5,077 nt of DNA, taken from Magnetococcales bacterium (GTDB lineage Bacteria; Pseudomonadota; Magnetococcia; Magnetococcales; JADFYX01). Of the stretch, positions 1 to 5,077 are shown piece by piece (within the stretch, counting starts at the first letter, position 1; each line of letters opens with the position of its first letter). The DNA lies in the NCBI GenBank assembly GCA_015232795.1, contig JADFYX010000195.1, positions 1 through 5,077 on the forward strand, read 5' to 3'. The notes under the pieces were generated by a model. It was not told the DNA's origin. It ran no database searches and saw only the letters and a list, made by a program, of their open reading frames with translations. Both the position numbers and the translations under genes were made by a program.

Positions 1-430
1 TAGCAATTTCTGGAAAGATATCCTGTAGCCAGTTTACCAAATATGCTTTTTTTATTTTTACTATGGGTTGCGTAATAATAGATATAAGGGGCGGGTCGGT
101 TTTGCAGACTACAATGTCTCCAGCTTTTATAATAATTAGCAGTTTAAAAAACAGAGTAAAATAAAAGGTTATATAGTCAAATAGGCGACCAAAAAGGTTA
201 GATGCGCCAAATTTTGTGGTAGGTAGGCGATGGATGTTTAATTGCGCTATTTTTTCAAAAATGGGCAGGTTAGAGTTTGGGTTGTCGTGGCATATTTGTG
301 AGGTGATAACATTAACTTCTAAATCTGGGTTGTTATCTCCTAGCCAAAATGCCAGATCACTTAACAATTGACTGCTTGCCGATTGATCTGGATAAAAAAA
401 TCGATTTATAAAAATTATCTTCTTTTTCAT
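1..430 (-). CDS. Glycosyltransferase family 4, N-terminal part (partial at left edge)
   Basis: Reading leftward from the ATG at 430-428, 143 codons stay open to the window edge, so only the N-terminal (acceptor-binding Rossmann) domain of a GT-B fold enzyme is visible. Residues 4-13 form a hydrophobic first strand ending in NRFFYP. Residues 15-26 (DQSASSQLLSDL) are the usual loop and helix after it. Residues 109-118 contain the TDPPL motif, and residues 132-143 read VNWLQDIFPEIA, a signature of WbuB/WcaI-like GT4 enzymes that move sugars in surface polysaccharide or glycolipid synthesis. The nucleotide-sugar binding half lies outside the window, so donor and acceptor cannot be predicted. The start codon overlaps the ampG stop by one base (TAATG), which suggests an operon and translational coupling; a GAGGAA at 450-445 is 14 nt from the ATG, far for an independent ribosome site. 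The family call is firm, the substrate unknown. Confidence 0.87.
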   Translation of the reverse strand, partial: MKKKIIFINRFFYPDQSASSQLLSDLAFWLGDNNPDLEVNVITSQICHDNPNSNLPIFEKIAQLNIHRLPTTKFGASNLFGRLFDYITFYFTLFFKLLIIIKAGDIVVCKTDPPLISIITQPIVKIKKAYLVNWLQDIFPEIA

Positions 431-1791
431 TATTTTTTGTGGGTTTCCTCAACAATATGGTGGAGAGGAAATCTGCGTATCATCCATACCAGTAAAAATA
501 GGCCGGGTAGAGCAGCAGCGGTTGTAAGGAGAAAAAACGGACCCCAACTCATCTGGTCGGCAAACCAGCCACCAGATGATGATAATAAAGTACGTCCAAA
601 AGCCATTAAAGATGAAAGTAGGGCATATTGGGTGGCGGTATAGGCAACATTGCAAAGAATTGATAGATAAGATACAAAAGCGGCCATACCCATGCCACTG
701 CTTAAATTTTCAATAGCAATTGTCATGGTTAACACGGTCATATCATAGCCGGTATGGGCTAGCCAGACAAACATCAGGTTAGAGAGCATCTGCAATAGCC
801 CGCACCATAAAAGTGCTTTCATAATGCCAATGCGATTTACCAAAGCACCACCAATAAAGCTGCCGACAATCAAGGCTGCCAAGCCGAATAACTTGCTTAC
901 ATTGGCAATTTCAATTTTAGAAAACCCCAACTCAACATAAAAAGGGTTACTCATTACCCCTGCCAAGGCATCGCCAAACTTATAAAGCAAGATAAAAAGC
1001 AGGGTTAACAACCAGCCTCTACGGGTCATAAATTCAGCAAAAGGGGCGATAACCGCACCTGAGAACCAGGCTACAACATTTTTTTTCCAGCCCTGTATCC
1101 AAGGGCGGGCTTTGAGATAGTTTGCAATTTTGGTCTCTTGCTCTTGAGACTCCACGCTATCTTGTTGCAATGGTTCTGGGTTTAATAAAACTGTGATAAT
1201 GCCAACGGACATTGTAGCTGCCATTATAGCATAGGTATAAAACCAGCCTAGATAGGTTGCAAAATATAGCGCGCCAGCTCCTGAAATCAACATTCCCAAA
1301 CGATAGCCCAATACCACCATGGCAGCACCGGCTCCATATTGTCTCTCTTCTAATATTTCCACACGATAGGCATCTATAACAATATCTTGGCTTGCTGAGA
1401 GAAATGCGGTTAAAAGTGCAAAAAGTCCCATTTGCAATGGGTTTTGTGAGGGGTTTGATAAGCCCAAAGCCAGGATGGAGAAAACCAAAGCAAATTGAGT
1501 TGATAATATCCAGCTACGCCTGCGCCCAAATAGTTTGGTGAGCCAGGGAATGGAGAGGCTGTCGAGTAGTGGAGCCCAGATAAATTTAAAAGTGTAAGGT
1601 GTGCCAGCTAAGGCAAACAGTCCGATGGATGTTTTGTCTATGCCAGATTCTGCCAGCCATAGGGTTAATGTGCCAAAGGTTAGGGCTAAGGGCAAGCCGC
1701 TGGAGAAGCCAAGAAACAAAATAGCTATGACACGGGGCTCACGGTAGACATCAAGAGAGGAGAGCCAGCGCAAAAAGCCAGATTGAGACAT
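430..1791 (-). CDS. ampG: AmpG-family muropeptide permease (MFS)
   Basis: This is a 453-residue polytopic inner-membrane protein of the major facilitator superfamily. AmpG imports GlcNAc-1,6-anhydroMurNAc peptides from periplasm to cytoplasm for peptidoglycan recycling and, in many species, for sensing beta-lactams. Sequence signs are FLGFSSGLPLAL (26-37), PYTFKFIWAPLLD (65-77), GRRRSW (89-94), the highly typical SASQDIVIDAYRVEIL (132-147), KFGDALAGVM (271-280) and ATQYALLSSL (386-395). About twelve hydrophobic segments are visible, with a charged loop around 205-235 between the two halves. It is somewhat shorter than E. coli AmpG (491 aa), as is common outside the enterics. CAGG at 1800-1797 sits 5 nt before the ATG and supports this start. 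The gene is first in the visible operon and its stop overlaps the downstream glycosyltransferase start. No ampR-like regulator is in view. Assignment rests on family motifs and is confident. Confidence 0.93.
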   Translation of the reverse strand: MSQSGFLRWLSSLDVYREPRVIAILFLGFSSGLPLALTFGTLTLWLAESGIDKTSIGLFALAGTPYTFKFIWAPLLDSLSIPWLTKLFGRRRSWILSTQFALVFSILALGLSNPSQNPLQMGLFALLTAFLSASQDIVIDAYRVEILEERQYGAGAAMVVLGYRLGMLISGAGALYFATYLGWFYTYAIMAATMSVGIITVLLNPEPLQQDSVESQEQETKIANYLKARPWIQGWKKNVVAWFSGAVIAPFAEFMTRRGWLLTLLFILLYKFGDALAGVMSNPFYVELGFSKIEIANVSKLFGLAALIVGSFIGGALVNRIGIMKALLWCGLLQMLSNLMFVWLAHTGYDMTVLTMTIAIENLSSGMGMAAFVSYLSILCNVAYTATQYALLSSLMAFGRTLLSSSGGWFADQMSWGPFFLLTTAAALPGLFLLVWMIRRFPLHHIVEETHKK

Positions 1792-1801
1792 GAGAACCTG
1801 C

Positions 1802-1824
1802 TTATAAAAAAAGATTTTTTATAA
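1802..1824. repeat. AT-only palindrome in the ampG leader
   Basis: A perfect 10-bp inverted repeat (TTATAAAAAA and its complement) surrounds the 3-bp centre AGA, just upstream of the ampG ribosome site. It could be part of the ampG promoter, since on the minus strand it supplies TATAAA-like -10 hexamers, or a weak operator. No convincing -35 hexamer is present at the right distance. The arms are homopolymer-like, so chance is a real alternative. Confidence 0.35.
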
Positions 1825-1908
1825 CTAGTAGATAATAAGTAAAATAACTGAGAAAACTTGAAATGTCTTGGGGGAAGAGTGGATATTGTCTGCGGAGATA
1901 CTATTTAC

Positions 1909-1945
1909 AAAGGCATCATGATAATTTAACTATCATGATGCCTTT
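1909..1945. terminator. Perfect 15-bp hairpin downstream of the integrase gene
   Basis: AAAGGCATCATGATA (1909-1923) and its exact complement (1931-1945) flank a 7-nt loop. The hairpin starts 16 bp past the integrase stop and precedes ampG, which is on the same strand. It is placed like an intrinsic terminator for the integrase transcript, and the stem ends in CCTTT. The run of T is only three long before GTAAAT, so termination may be weak, or the structure may protect the RNA end or be a small repeat element. Each arm also contains the self-complementary ATCATGAT. Confidence 0.55.
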
Positions 1946-1961
1946 ATAAATTTAATGTTTT

Positions 1962-2801
1962 TTACAGTACACCATGACCATTAAGTGATGTGGCATGACC
2001 TAAGGAGATGCCTTGGTCGGCAGCACTGGAGATAAGGCCAGCACGCAGGCTAAAACCGCTGTAGTGGGCTGGGTCAAGACCGATTGACTGGACACGCTCT
2101 TTAACTATAAGTGCTACACCATGGCCTGTAAGAGGCTTGCCTGAGCGTTTGCCATGGCGGTTGATGCCTTGGAAAACTGCGCCTTCGGTAATCTCGGAGA
2201 TTTCAAGCCACTCTTTAAGAGCTTTTGCTGCACATACAGGGCCACTAGCTGTTGGAATAGCTACTTGGCTTTTGGATAGCATAACTTCCCAACCTGTCTC
2301 TTTTTCTAAAAGATCTTCCCGCTCCAAGGAGATAAGGTCTGAGCGTCTGAGTCCACCAGCAAAACCTATAAGAATCAAAGCTTTATCACGCTTATCTTTC
2401 AAACGGTCTCCCATGTTTGAGACCATGGCGATAATCTTCTCTTTGGTTAGCGGAGCAACTTGGCGTTGATCTTGACCATGTTTTTGTTTAATGCCTTTTA
2501 ATACGGCGTGTACTAGCTCGGTCTTGGTAGGATCAGGAAATCCCTGTGACGTATGGGATTTTCCTATGGATACCTTCCAACGGGCCAAGGTAGCATATTT
2601 GTGTGAATTGGCATGAGAAACCAAATAAGAGGCGACTGTTTTTGATGATGCCGGAACAGCTCCTCCCCAGTCAATAAAACGCTGCAGGTCACCTAAATAA
2701 GCAGCTCGTGTATTGTCAGCTAACGCTGCAGCCTGAGCGTATGCTTGAACTTGAGGTGGCAAGTCATTAATCTCGGAAGGGGGGGAAGGAAAAGCACCCA
2801 T
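1962..2801 (-). CDS. Truncated tyrosine recombinase/integrase, probably catalytically inactive
   Basis: This 279-residue protein has the two-domain layout of a solo phage-type integrase. The N-terminal SAM-like DNA-binding domain (about 15-110) includes DNTRAAYLGDLQRFIDW (29-45), and the catalytic domain starts at about 117 (APLTKEKI). The first catalytic Arg is present in GLRRSDL (R152), as are a probable Lys (K177, SKSQ), the second Arg (SLRAG, R253) and the His of the GH box (H276). Two key residues are missing. The HxxR box reads FSLR, with F250 instead of His, and the protein stops three residues after the GH box, before the MVRRY-type segment carrying the nucleophilic Tyr. The loop after K177 is also shorter than usual (no DQEG-like segment). 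Relatives are usually 300-350 aa. GGAG (2811-2808) sits 6 nt before the ATG, and an operator-like repeat lies upstream. It is either a decaying integrase remnant or a DNA-binding protein that has lost strand-exchange chemistry. No partner mobile-element genes or att sites are evident. Confidence 0.8.
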   Translation of the reverse strand: MGAFPSPPSEINDLPPQVQAYAQAAALADNTRAAYLGDLQRFIDWGGAVPASSKTVASYLVSHANSHKYATLARWKVSIGKSHTSQGFPDPTKTELVHAVLKGIKQKHGQDQRQVAPLTKEKIIAMVSNMGDRLKDKRDKALILIGFAGGLRRSDLISLEREDLLEKETGWEVMLSKSQVAIPTASGPVCAAKALKEWLEISEITEGAVFQGINRHGKRSGKPLTGHGVALIVKERVQSIGLDPAHYSGFSLRAGLISSAADQGISLGHATSLNGHGVL

Positions 2802-2834
2802 TTAAAACTCCATTCTTACTCTTATTAATAAACA

Positions 2835-2867
2835 ATGTAACAAAATATAAGTATACTCTTGTTACAT
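2835..2867. promoter_or_regulatory. Operator-like inverted repeat upstream of the truncated integrase
   Basis: ATGTAACAA (2835-2843) and its perfect complement TTGTTACAT (2859-2867) flank a 15-bp AT-rich centre; half-site centres are 24 bp apart, a bit over two helical turns. The centre contains TATACT and TATATT on the minus strand, either of which could be a -10 box for the integrase 34-58 bp downstream, though no good -35 is seen. This layout fits a dimeric repressor, possibly the integrase itself, binding over its own promoter. The symmetry is seen directly; the regulatory role is inferred. Confidence 0.45.
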
Positions 2868-3169
2868 CCTGGGTAGAGCCAAACGAGCACTCTTTATTTA
2901 ATCAATTTGTTATCTATATTTTCTACTCGATATTTCACTAATTACGAGTTGAATTTCTTCTGAATAACGTTGTTAGCAAAGGCTCTTTTAAAAAATAATT
3001 CTTTGTTAAAGATTTCCACTTCTCTTTAGTTTATGCTACTAGCTGTTGTCGCCAACAATATGGGATGTTTGCAATGTTGAGGCCAAAAATAAATTGAGCT
3101 AAGGTTCTCTAATTAAAAACCACTTTGGGGTGGTGCAAAACGATGGTTTGTAAAAGAGAGGAGTATTAA
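2868..3169. other. AT-rich intergenic region between divergent genes
   Basis: No open frame with protein-like composition is present on either strand, and stop codons are dense in all frames. Small symmetric elements are TGTTG/CAACA with a 4-nt loop (3044-3057) and ACCAC/GTGGT with a 6-nt loop (3119-3134) in the leader of the 56-aa gene. A TATAAT-like TCTAAT occurs at 3108-3113 without a matching -35, so the plus-strand promoter remains unplaced. No tRNA, CRISPR or insertion sequence is seen. Confidence 0.6.
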
Positions 3170-3340
3170 ATGGAACATGGTATTTCTACCAAATATATTC
3201 TTGGTTTACAGGATGAAGAGTGTGAGGAGTGTAACGGTACTGGAACACGGCTATCTCTTGATTTAGATTCAGAACTTATGCCTTGTGAGTGGTGTCATGG
3301 TTCTGGTAAAGCTATCTCTTTGGAGCCAGATACCAAGTAG
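3170..3340 (+). CDS. Small DnaJ-type zinc-knuckle protein (56 aa)
   Basis: The frame from ATG 3170 to TAG 3338-3340 encodes 56 residues and has a strong ribosome site, AGGAG at 3159-3163, six bases before the ATG. It contains two CxxCxGxG knuckles, CEECNGTG (18-25) and CEWCHGSG (39-46), separated by 13 acidic and hydrophobic residues. In DnaJ/Hsp40 and in the Bacillus anti-TRAP protein, pairs of such knuckles supply four cysteines to one zinc ion. There is no J domain, signal peptide or membrane segment, so the product should be a small cytoplasmic zinc protein, probably acting through protein or RNA contacts; its partner is unknown. It is divergent from the truncated integrase and 182 bp ahead of the M23 gene, too far to assume an operon. 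The paired motif and ribosome site make a real gene very likely; its function is not assigned. Confidence 0.85.
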   Translation: MEHGISTKYILGLQDEECEECNGTGTRLSLDLDSELMPCEWCHGSGKAISLEPDTK

Positions 3341-3408
3341 TGTCCAGGCTGTGTATTTTGTTAAGAATATCCCTTGTTTTTACCTCAATATATTGATCAA
3401 ATTTGTAG

Positions 3409-3425
3409 AAACTACTAAGTAGTTT
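3409..3425. promoter_or_regulatory. 17-bp palindrome upstream of the M23 gene
   Basis: AAACTACT and AGTAGTTT are perfect complements around a single central A; the outer TA/TA pairs also match after one mismatch. A one-base loop cannot form a hairpin, so a binding site for a dimeric regulator is the more natural reading. It lies about 100 bp before the M23 start and overlaps the AT-rich TATATAAA at 3425-3432. It could control the M23 gene, but no regulator is identified. Confidence 0.4.
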
Positions 3426-3463
3426 ATATAAATAAACCGAGTATTAATCTTTACGTGGTTTTC

Positions 3464-3491
3464 TTGCATAATGATAAGAGGCTAGTATAAA
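3464..3491 (+). promoter_or_regulatory. Possible promoter of the M23 peptidase gene
   Basis: TTGCAT (3464-3469) and TATAAA (3486-3491) are 16 bp apart and would give a leader of about 25 nt. An alternative just upstream is TTAATC (3444-3449) with CATAAT (3467-3472), spaced 17 bp. Both have poor -35 boxes, so the choice between them is uncertain. Confidence 0.35.
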
Positions 3492-3522
3492 GACTATTAA
3501 TTCTGATCGCCCAGAAGGTTAT

Positions 3523-4488
3523 ATGCAGATCAAGATGGCAAACAAGAAGTCCCACAACAGACAGGTTAGGCGCAATGGGAGAGCTGCATTTTTGATTGTG
3601 GCCTCTATTGGTATATTTGTTTTACTATTTGTAATAATACAAAAATTTAACTCAAATACCGGGGCCATTGTAAAGCATGATATAACTGTCCAACCGTTAC
3701 AAAATGTTGCTAAAAAAAAGAACGTCAGGTTTTTGTCAACACAAGCAAACAGAGAAAACAAATTTTCTACTTCCAGAGAGATTTCCGATCTATCTCCGAC
3801 TCTTGACGCTATAACAGATATATTTAGCACATATAATGTCAAGATTCCAACGCACACCACACCAGATCCCAATATTAAAAATATTATCGATACCCTTCTT
3901 ATTAACTACATGGTCTCTTTAGAAAGTGAAAGTAATCACTTAAGAGAGCGATTGTTACAAGAGATACCTAACGGATCTCCGGTATCGTTTAAAGGAGAGA
4001 CAAGCCCATTTGGTATGCGTGTTCACCCGATATACGGTTTAAAGCAGAAACATAATGGGCTAGATCTGCGGGCAAAAATTGGAACACCTGTTATCAGTGC
4101 AGCCGATGGGATTGTGGAATTTACCGGAGTTGATGAAAAATATAGAGGACGAGGACGCTCAGTTGTTGTGGATCACAATCACGGTTTTAAAACTATTTAT
4201 GGTCATCTGCAAAAATACAGTGTTAAACAAGGTGATTTTATAAAAAAAGGGGATGTTATCGCCATATCCGGCAACAGTGGGCTGACCAACGGCCCTCATC
4301 TTCACTATGAAGTACGATTTTTAAATAAAGTACTAGATCCTGCCAACTTTGTAAATTGGGGAGGGGATAACTTTGACTCACTATTTCAACTGGAGGTTGG
4401 TGTGCAGTGGTCTTCTCTACTTGATAGAGTAAACAAAAAAGTGCAGATGGATGCGGTGCAATCTGAGAGGTTGGTGAATGCTAACTAG
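3523..4488 (+). CDS. Membrane-anchored M23/LytM-family peptidoglycan endopeptidase
   Basis: This 321-residue protein belongs to a zinc metallopeptidase family that cleaves peptide cross-links in peptidoglycan. A basic N-terminus (1-21) and one hydrophobic segment (about 22-39) form a signal anchor placing the rest in the periplasm. Residues 40-150 are a linker of low similarity, partly helical. The LytM domain covers about 155-275, beginning SPFGMRVHPIYG. Zinc ligands are H177 and D181 (HNGLD) and H261 (HLHYE); catalytic histidines are H228 (YGHL) and H259. All five are present, so it should be active rather than an EnvC/NlpD-type activator. A 45-residue tail follows the domain. AGAAGG (3513-3518) lies 4 nt before the chosen ATG; a second in-frame ATG at codon 5 (MANKK) is too far from it but would still give the anchor. 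The gene stands alone and converges with the 85-aa gene. Family certain; the precise bond cleaved unknown. Confidence 0.93.
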   Translation: MQIKMANKKSHNRQVRRNGRAAFLIVASIGIFVLLFVIIQKFNSNTGAIVKHDITVQPLQNVAKKKNVRFLSTQANRENKFSTSREISDLSPTLDAITDIFSTYNVKIPTHTTPDPNIKNIIDTLLINYMVSLESESNHLRERLLQEIPNGSPVSFKGETSPFGMRVHPIYGLKQKHNGLDLRAKIGTPVISAADGIVEFTGVDEKYRGRGRSVVVDHNHGFKTIYGHLQKYSVKQGDFIKKGDVIAISGNSGLTNGPHLHYEVRFLNKVLDPANFVNWGGDNFDSLFQLEVGVQWSSLLDRVNKKVQMDAVQSERLVNAN

Positions 4489-4515
4489 GTTTTTTAAGTT
4501 TTAAGAAGTTTATTG

Positions 4516-4570
4516 CTTTTTGCCCCGTACCAGATAGTTGATACATCCAATTGGCATATAGGGCAAAAAG
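4516..4570. terminator. Long-looped inverted repeat between convergent genes
   Basis: CTTTTTGCCC (4516-4525) and GGGCAAAAAG (4561-4570) are perfect complements separated by 35 bases; counting G-U pairs in RNA the stem extends to 14 pairs (4512-4574). Its place between the ends of the M23 and 85-aa genes suggests transcript end formation in both directions. The large loop and lack of a clean T-tract after the stem make it an atypical intrinsic terminator. The loop holds a small palindrome, CCAATTGG (4547-4554). Confidence 0.45.
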
Positions 4571-4621
4571 TGATTTTATGTGGTGATGTGAAATTTATTT
4601 TAAGAAATTTTTTGGGCAGAT

Positions 4622-4879
4622 TTAGTGCATTGATTTTCGTTTATTAGCTTTAATCATAGATAGCACTCTGGTTTGGACGAAGTTCGGTTCATAGTTTGCC
4701 ATATCGCAGACCATCTGGAAGTGTTGCCCCCCTTCCTTAAACCATCGTATAGCTCTCTCTCTTTCCTCAGGATCTTTGTGAGTTAAAGCATCATTTAAGG
4801 CGGTTTCTAATACGGCCGACCAGAGCATCTGTTCTGGTGTAAACTTATTATTTGACCAAGCAGATCCAACTGAATGCAT
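4622..4879 (-). CDS. Hypothetical protein, 85 aa, helical
   Basis: I do not recognise a named family. The product is soluble and looks all-helical: EQMLWSAVLETALNDAL (16-32), an acidic and basic stretch DPEERERAIRWFKEG (36-50), then HFQMVCDMANYEPNFVQTRV (53-72) and a basic tail KANKRKSMH. The order W-AVL-A-DA, A-x-x-WF, F-x-x-VC-x-x-A, P-x-x-V recalls small uncharacterised proteins of alphaproteobacteria and their prophages, and the last segment could be a helix-turn-helix-like unit; this is a weak inference. No membrane segment, signal peptide or full metal site is visible (a single Cys). GGGGGA (4893-4888) lies 8 nt before the ATG, and a near-consensus promoter sits about 37 bp upstream, so it is very probably an expressed gene. 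It is monocistronic here and convergent with the M23 gene. Confidence 0.75.
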   Translation of the reverse strand: MHSVGSAWSNNKFTPEQMLWSAVLETALNDALTHKDPEERERAIRWFKEGGQHFQMVCDMANYEPNFVQTRVLSMIKANKRKSMH

Positions 4880-4915
4880 AATTCTATTCCCCCATGTTGA
4901 CTAACCAGGATGTGT

Positions 4916-4944
4916 GTTATAGTGGTTAGGTACTGTAATGTTAA
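4916..4944 (-). promoter_or_regulatory. Sigma-70-type promoter of the 85-aa gene
   Basis: On the minus strand TTAACA (4944-4939; 5 of 6 to consensus) and TATAAC (4921-4916; 5 of 6) are spaced by exactly 17 bp. Predicted initiation near 4909 gives a leader of about 30 nt containing the GGGGGA ribosome site. This is the best promoter match in the window. Confidence 0.7.
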
Positions 4945-4973
4945 GCAAAATTGGGGCCATATGCTTCAGGTTA

Positions 4974-4990
4974 TGTTGGCTTTACCAACA
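4974..4990. repeat. Short hairpin TGTTGG/CCAACA
   Basis: A perfect 6-bp inverted repeat with a 5-nt loop lies upstream of the promoter of the 85-aa gene. It might end a transcript entering from the right edge, but no T-tract follows on either strand. It may equally be chance. Confidence 0.25.
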
Positions 4991-5077
4991 CCTACCAGAG
5001 TTATTATGACCTTGGAATCAGAGCTTGTGAAAAAAAGAAACCCGTAGCGAGAACGTCCCAAAACGCCCCCCGTGACA
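4991..5077. other. Unidentified right-edge sequence with G+C-rich end
   Basis: No convincing gene is seen. From about 5040 the G+C content rises sharply (24 of the last 38 or so bases are G or C). All three minus-strand frames are open at the edge, and one of them runs in to a stop at 4968-4966, so the 3' end of a minus-strand gene could be present but cannot be recognised. A plus-strand 28-codon frame (4961-5047) lacks a good ribosome site. Confidence 0.3.

Noticed and set aside
368..643. Plus-strand open frame of 91 codons
   Set aside because: It lies antisense to the ampG 3' end and the glycosyltransferase 5' end, both strongly supported by family motifs, and its product has no recognisable features.
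449..655. Minus-strand open frame of 68 codons
   Set aside because: It is an alternative frame inside ampG with Cys- and Ile-rich, non-protein-like composition.
2137..2469. Plus-strand open frame of 110 codons
   Set aside because: It is antisense to the integrase catalytic domain and looks like a mirror of its codon pattern; no motif or ribosome site.
2866..2892. tRNA-like string around GGGTAGAGC
   Set aside because: It resembles a tRNA D-arm but has no matching D-stem, anticodon stem, T-loop or acceptor end, so it does not support a tRNA or att site.
3519..3872. Minus-strand open frame of 117 codons
   Set aside because: It is antisense to the N-terminal part of the M23 gene; its hydrophobic stretches mirror the linker and anchor codons.
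4961..5047. Plus-strand 28-codon frame
   Set aside because: No proper ribosome site, and it overlaps the hairpin at 4974-4990; composition is not distinctive.
1..5077. CRISPR array, insertion sequence or multi-gene defence system
   Set aside because: No spaced direct repeats, transposase or recognisable defence genes were seen; the only mobile-element relic is the truncated integrase.

Overview
The window (AT-rich, about 40% G+C judged by eye) looks like a chromosomal segment from a Gram-negative bacterium, most likely an alphaproteobacterium. The evidence is an AmpG-type muropeptide permease (peptidoglycan recycling is a Gram-negative trait), a membrane-anchored M23/LytM endopeptidase with the 'FGMRVHPIYG' signature, and a solo integrase of a type frequent in alphaproteobacterial accessory DNA. 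The taxonomic guess is an inference, not a match.

Layout, left to right. Positions 1-1791 carry a minus-strand pair: ampG (430-1791), then a family 4 glycosyltransferase whose ATG overlaps the ampG stop codon (TAATG) and which runs off the left edge. Positions 1792-1961 are intergenic, with an AT-rich palindrome before ampG and a perfect 15-bp hairpin (1909-1945). Positions 1962-2801 (minus) encode a tyrosine recombinase that lacks the nucleophilic Tyr and has Phe in place of the His of the HxxR box, so it is probably catalytically dead. Its start is preceded by a 9-bp inverted repeat resembling an operator.

Positions 2868-3169 are AT-rich and apparently gene-free. A short plus-strand gene follows (3170-3340, 56 aa) with two CxxCxGxG knuckles like half of a DnaJ zinc domain, behind a strong Shine-Dalgarno. 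Positions 3523-4488 (plus) encode the M23 endopeptidase with all metal and catalytic residues intact. A convergent minus-strand gene (4622-4879, 85 aa, function unknown) has the best promoter in the window (4916-4944). The two convergent genes are separated by a long-looped inverted repeat. The right end (about 5040-5077) is notably G+C-rich and unidentified.

Functionally, ampG, the glycosyltransferase and the M23 peptidase all concern the cell envelope, but they lie in separate transcription units. I see no complete multi-gene defence, mobile or biosynthetic system. The two items most worth a second look are the truncated integrase with conserved expression signals and the 56-aa zinc-knuckle protein.
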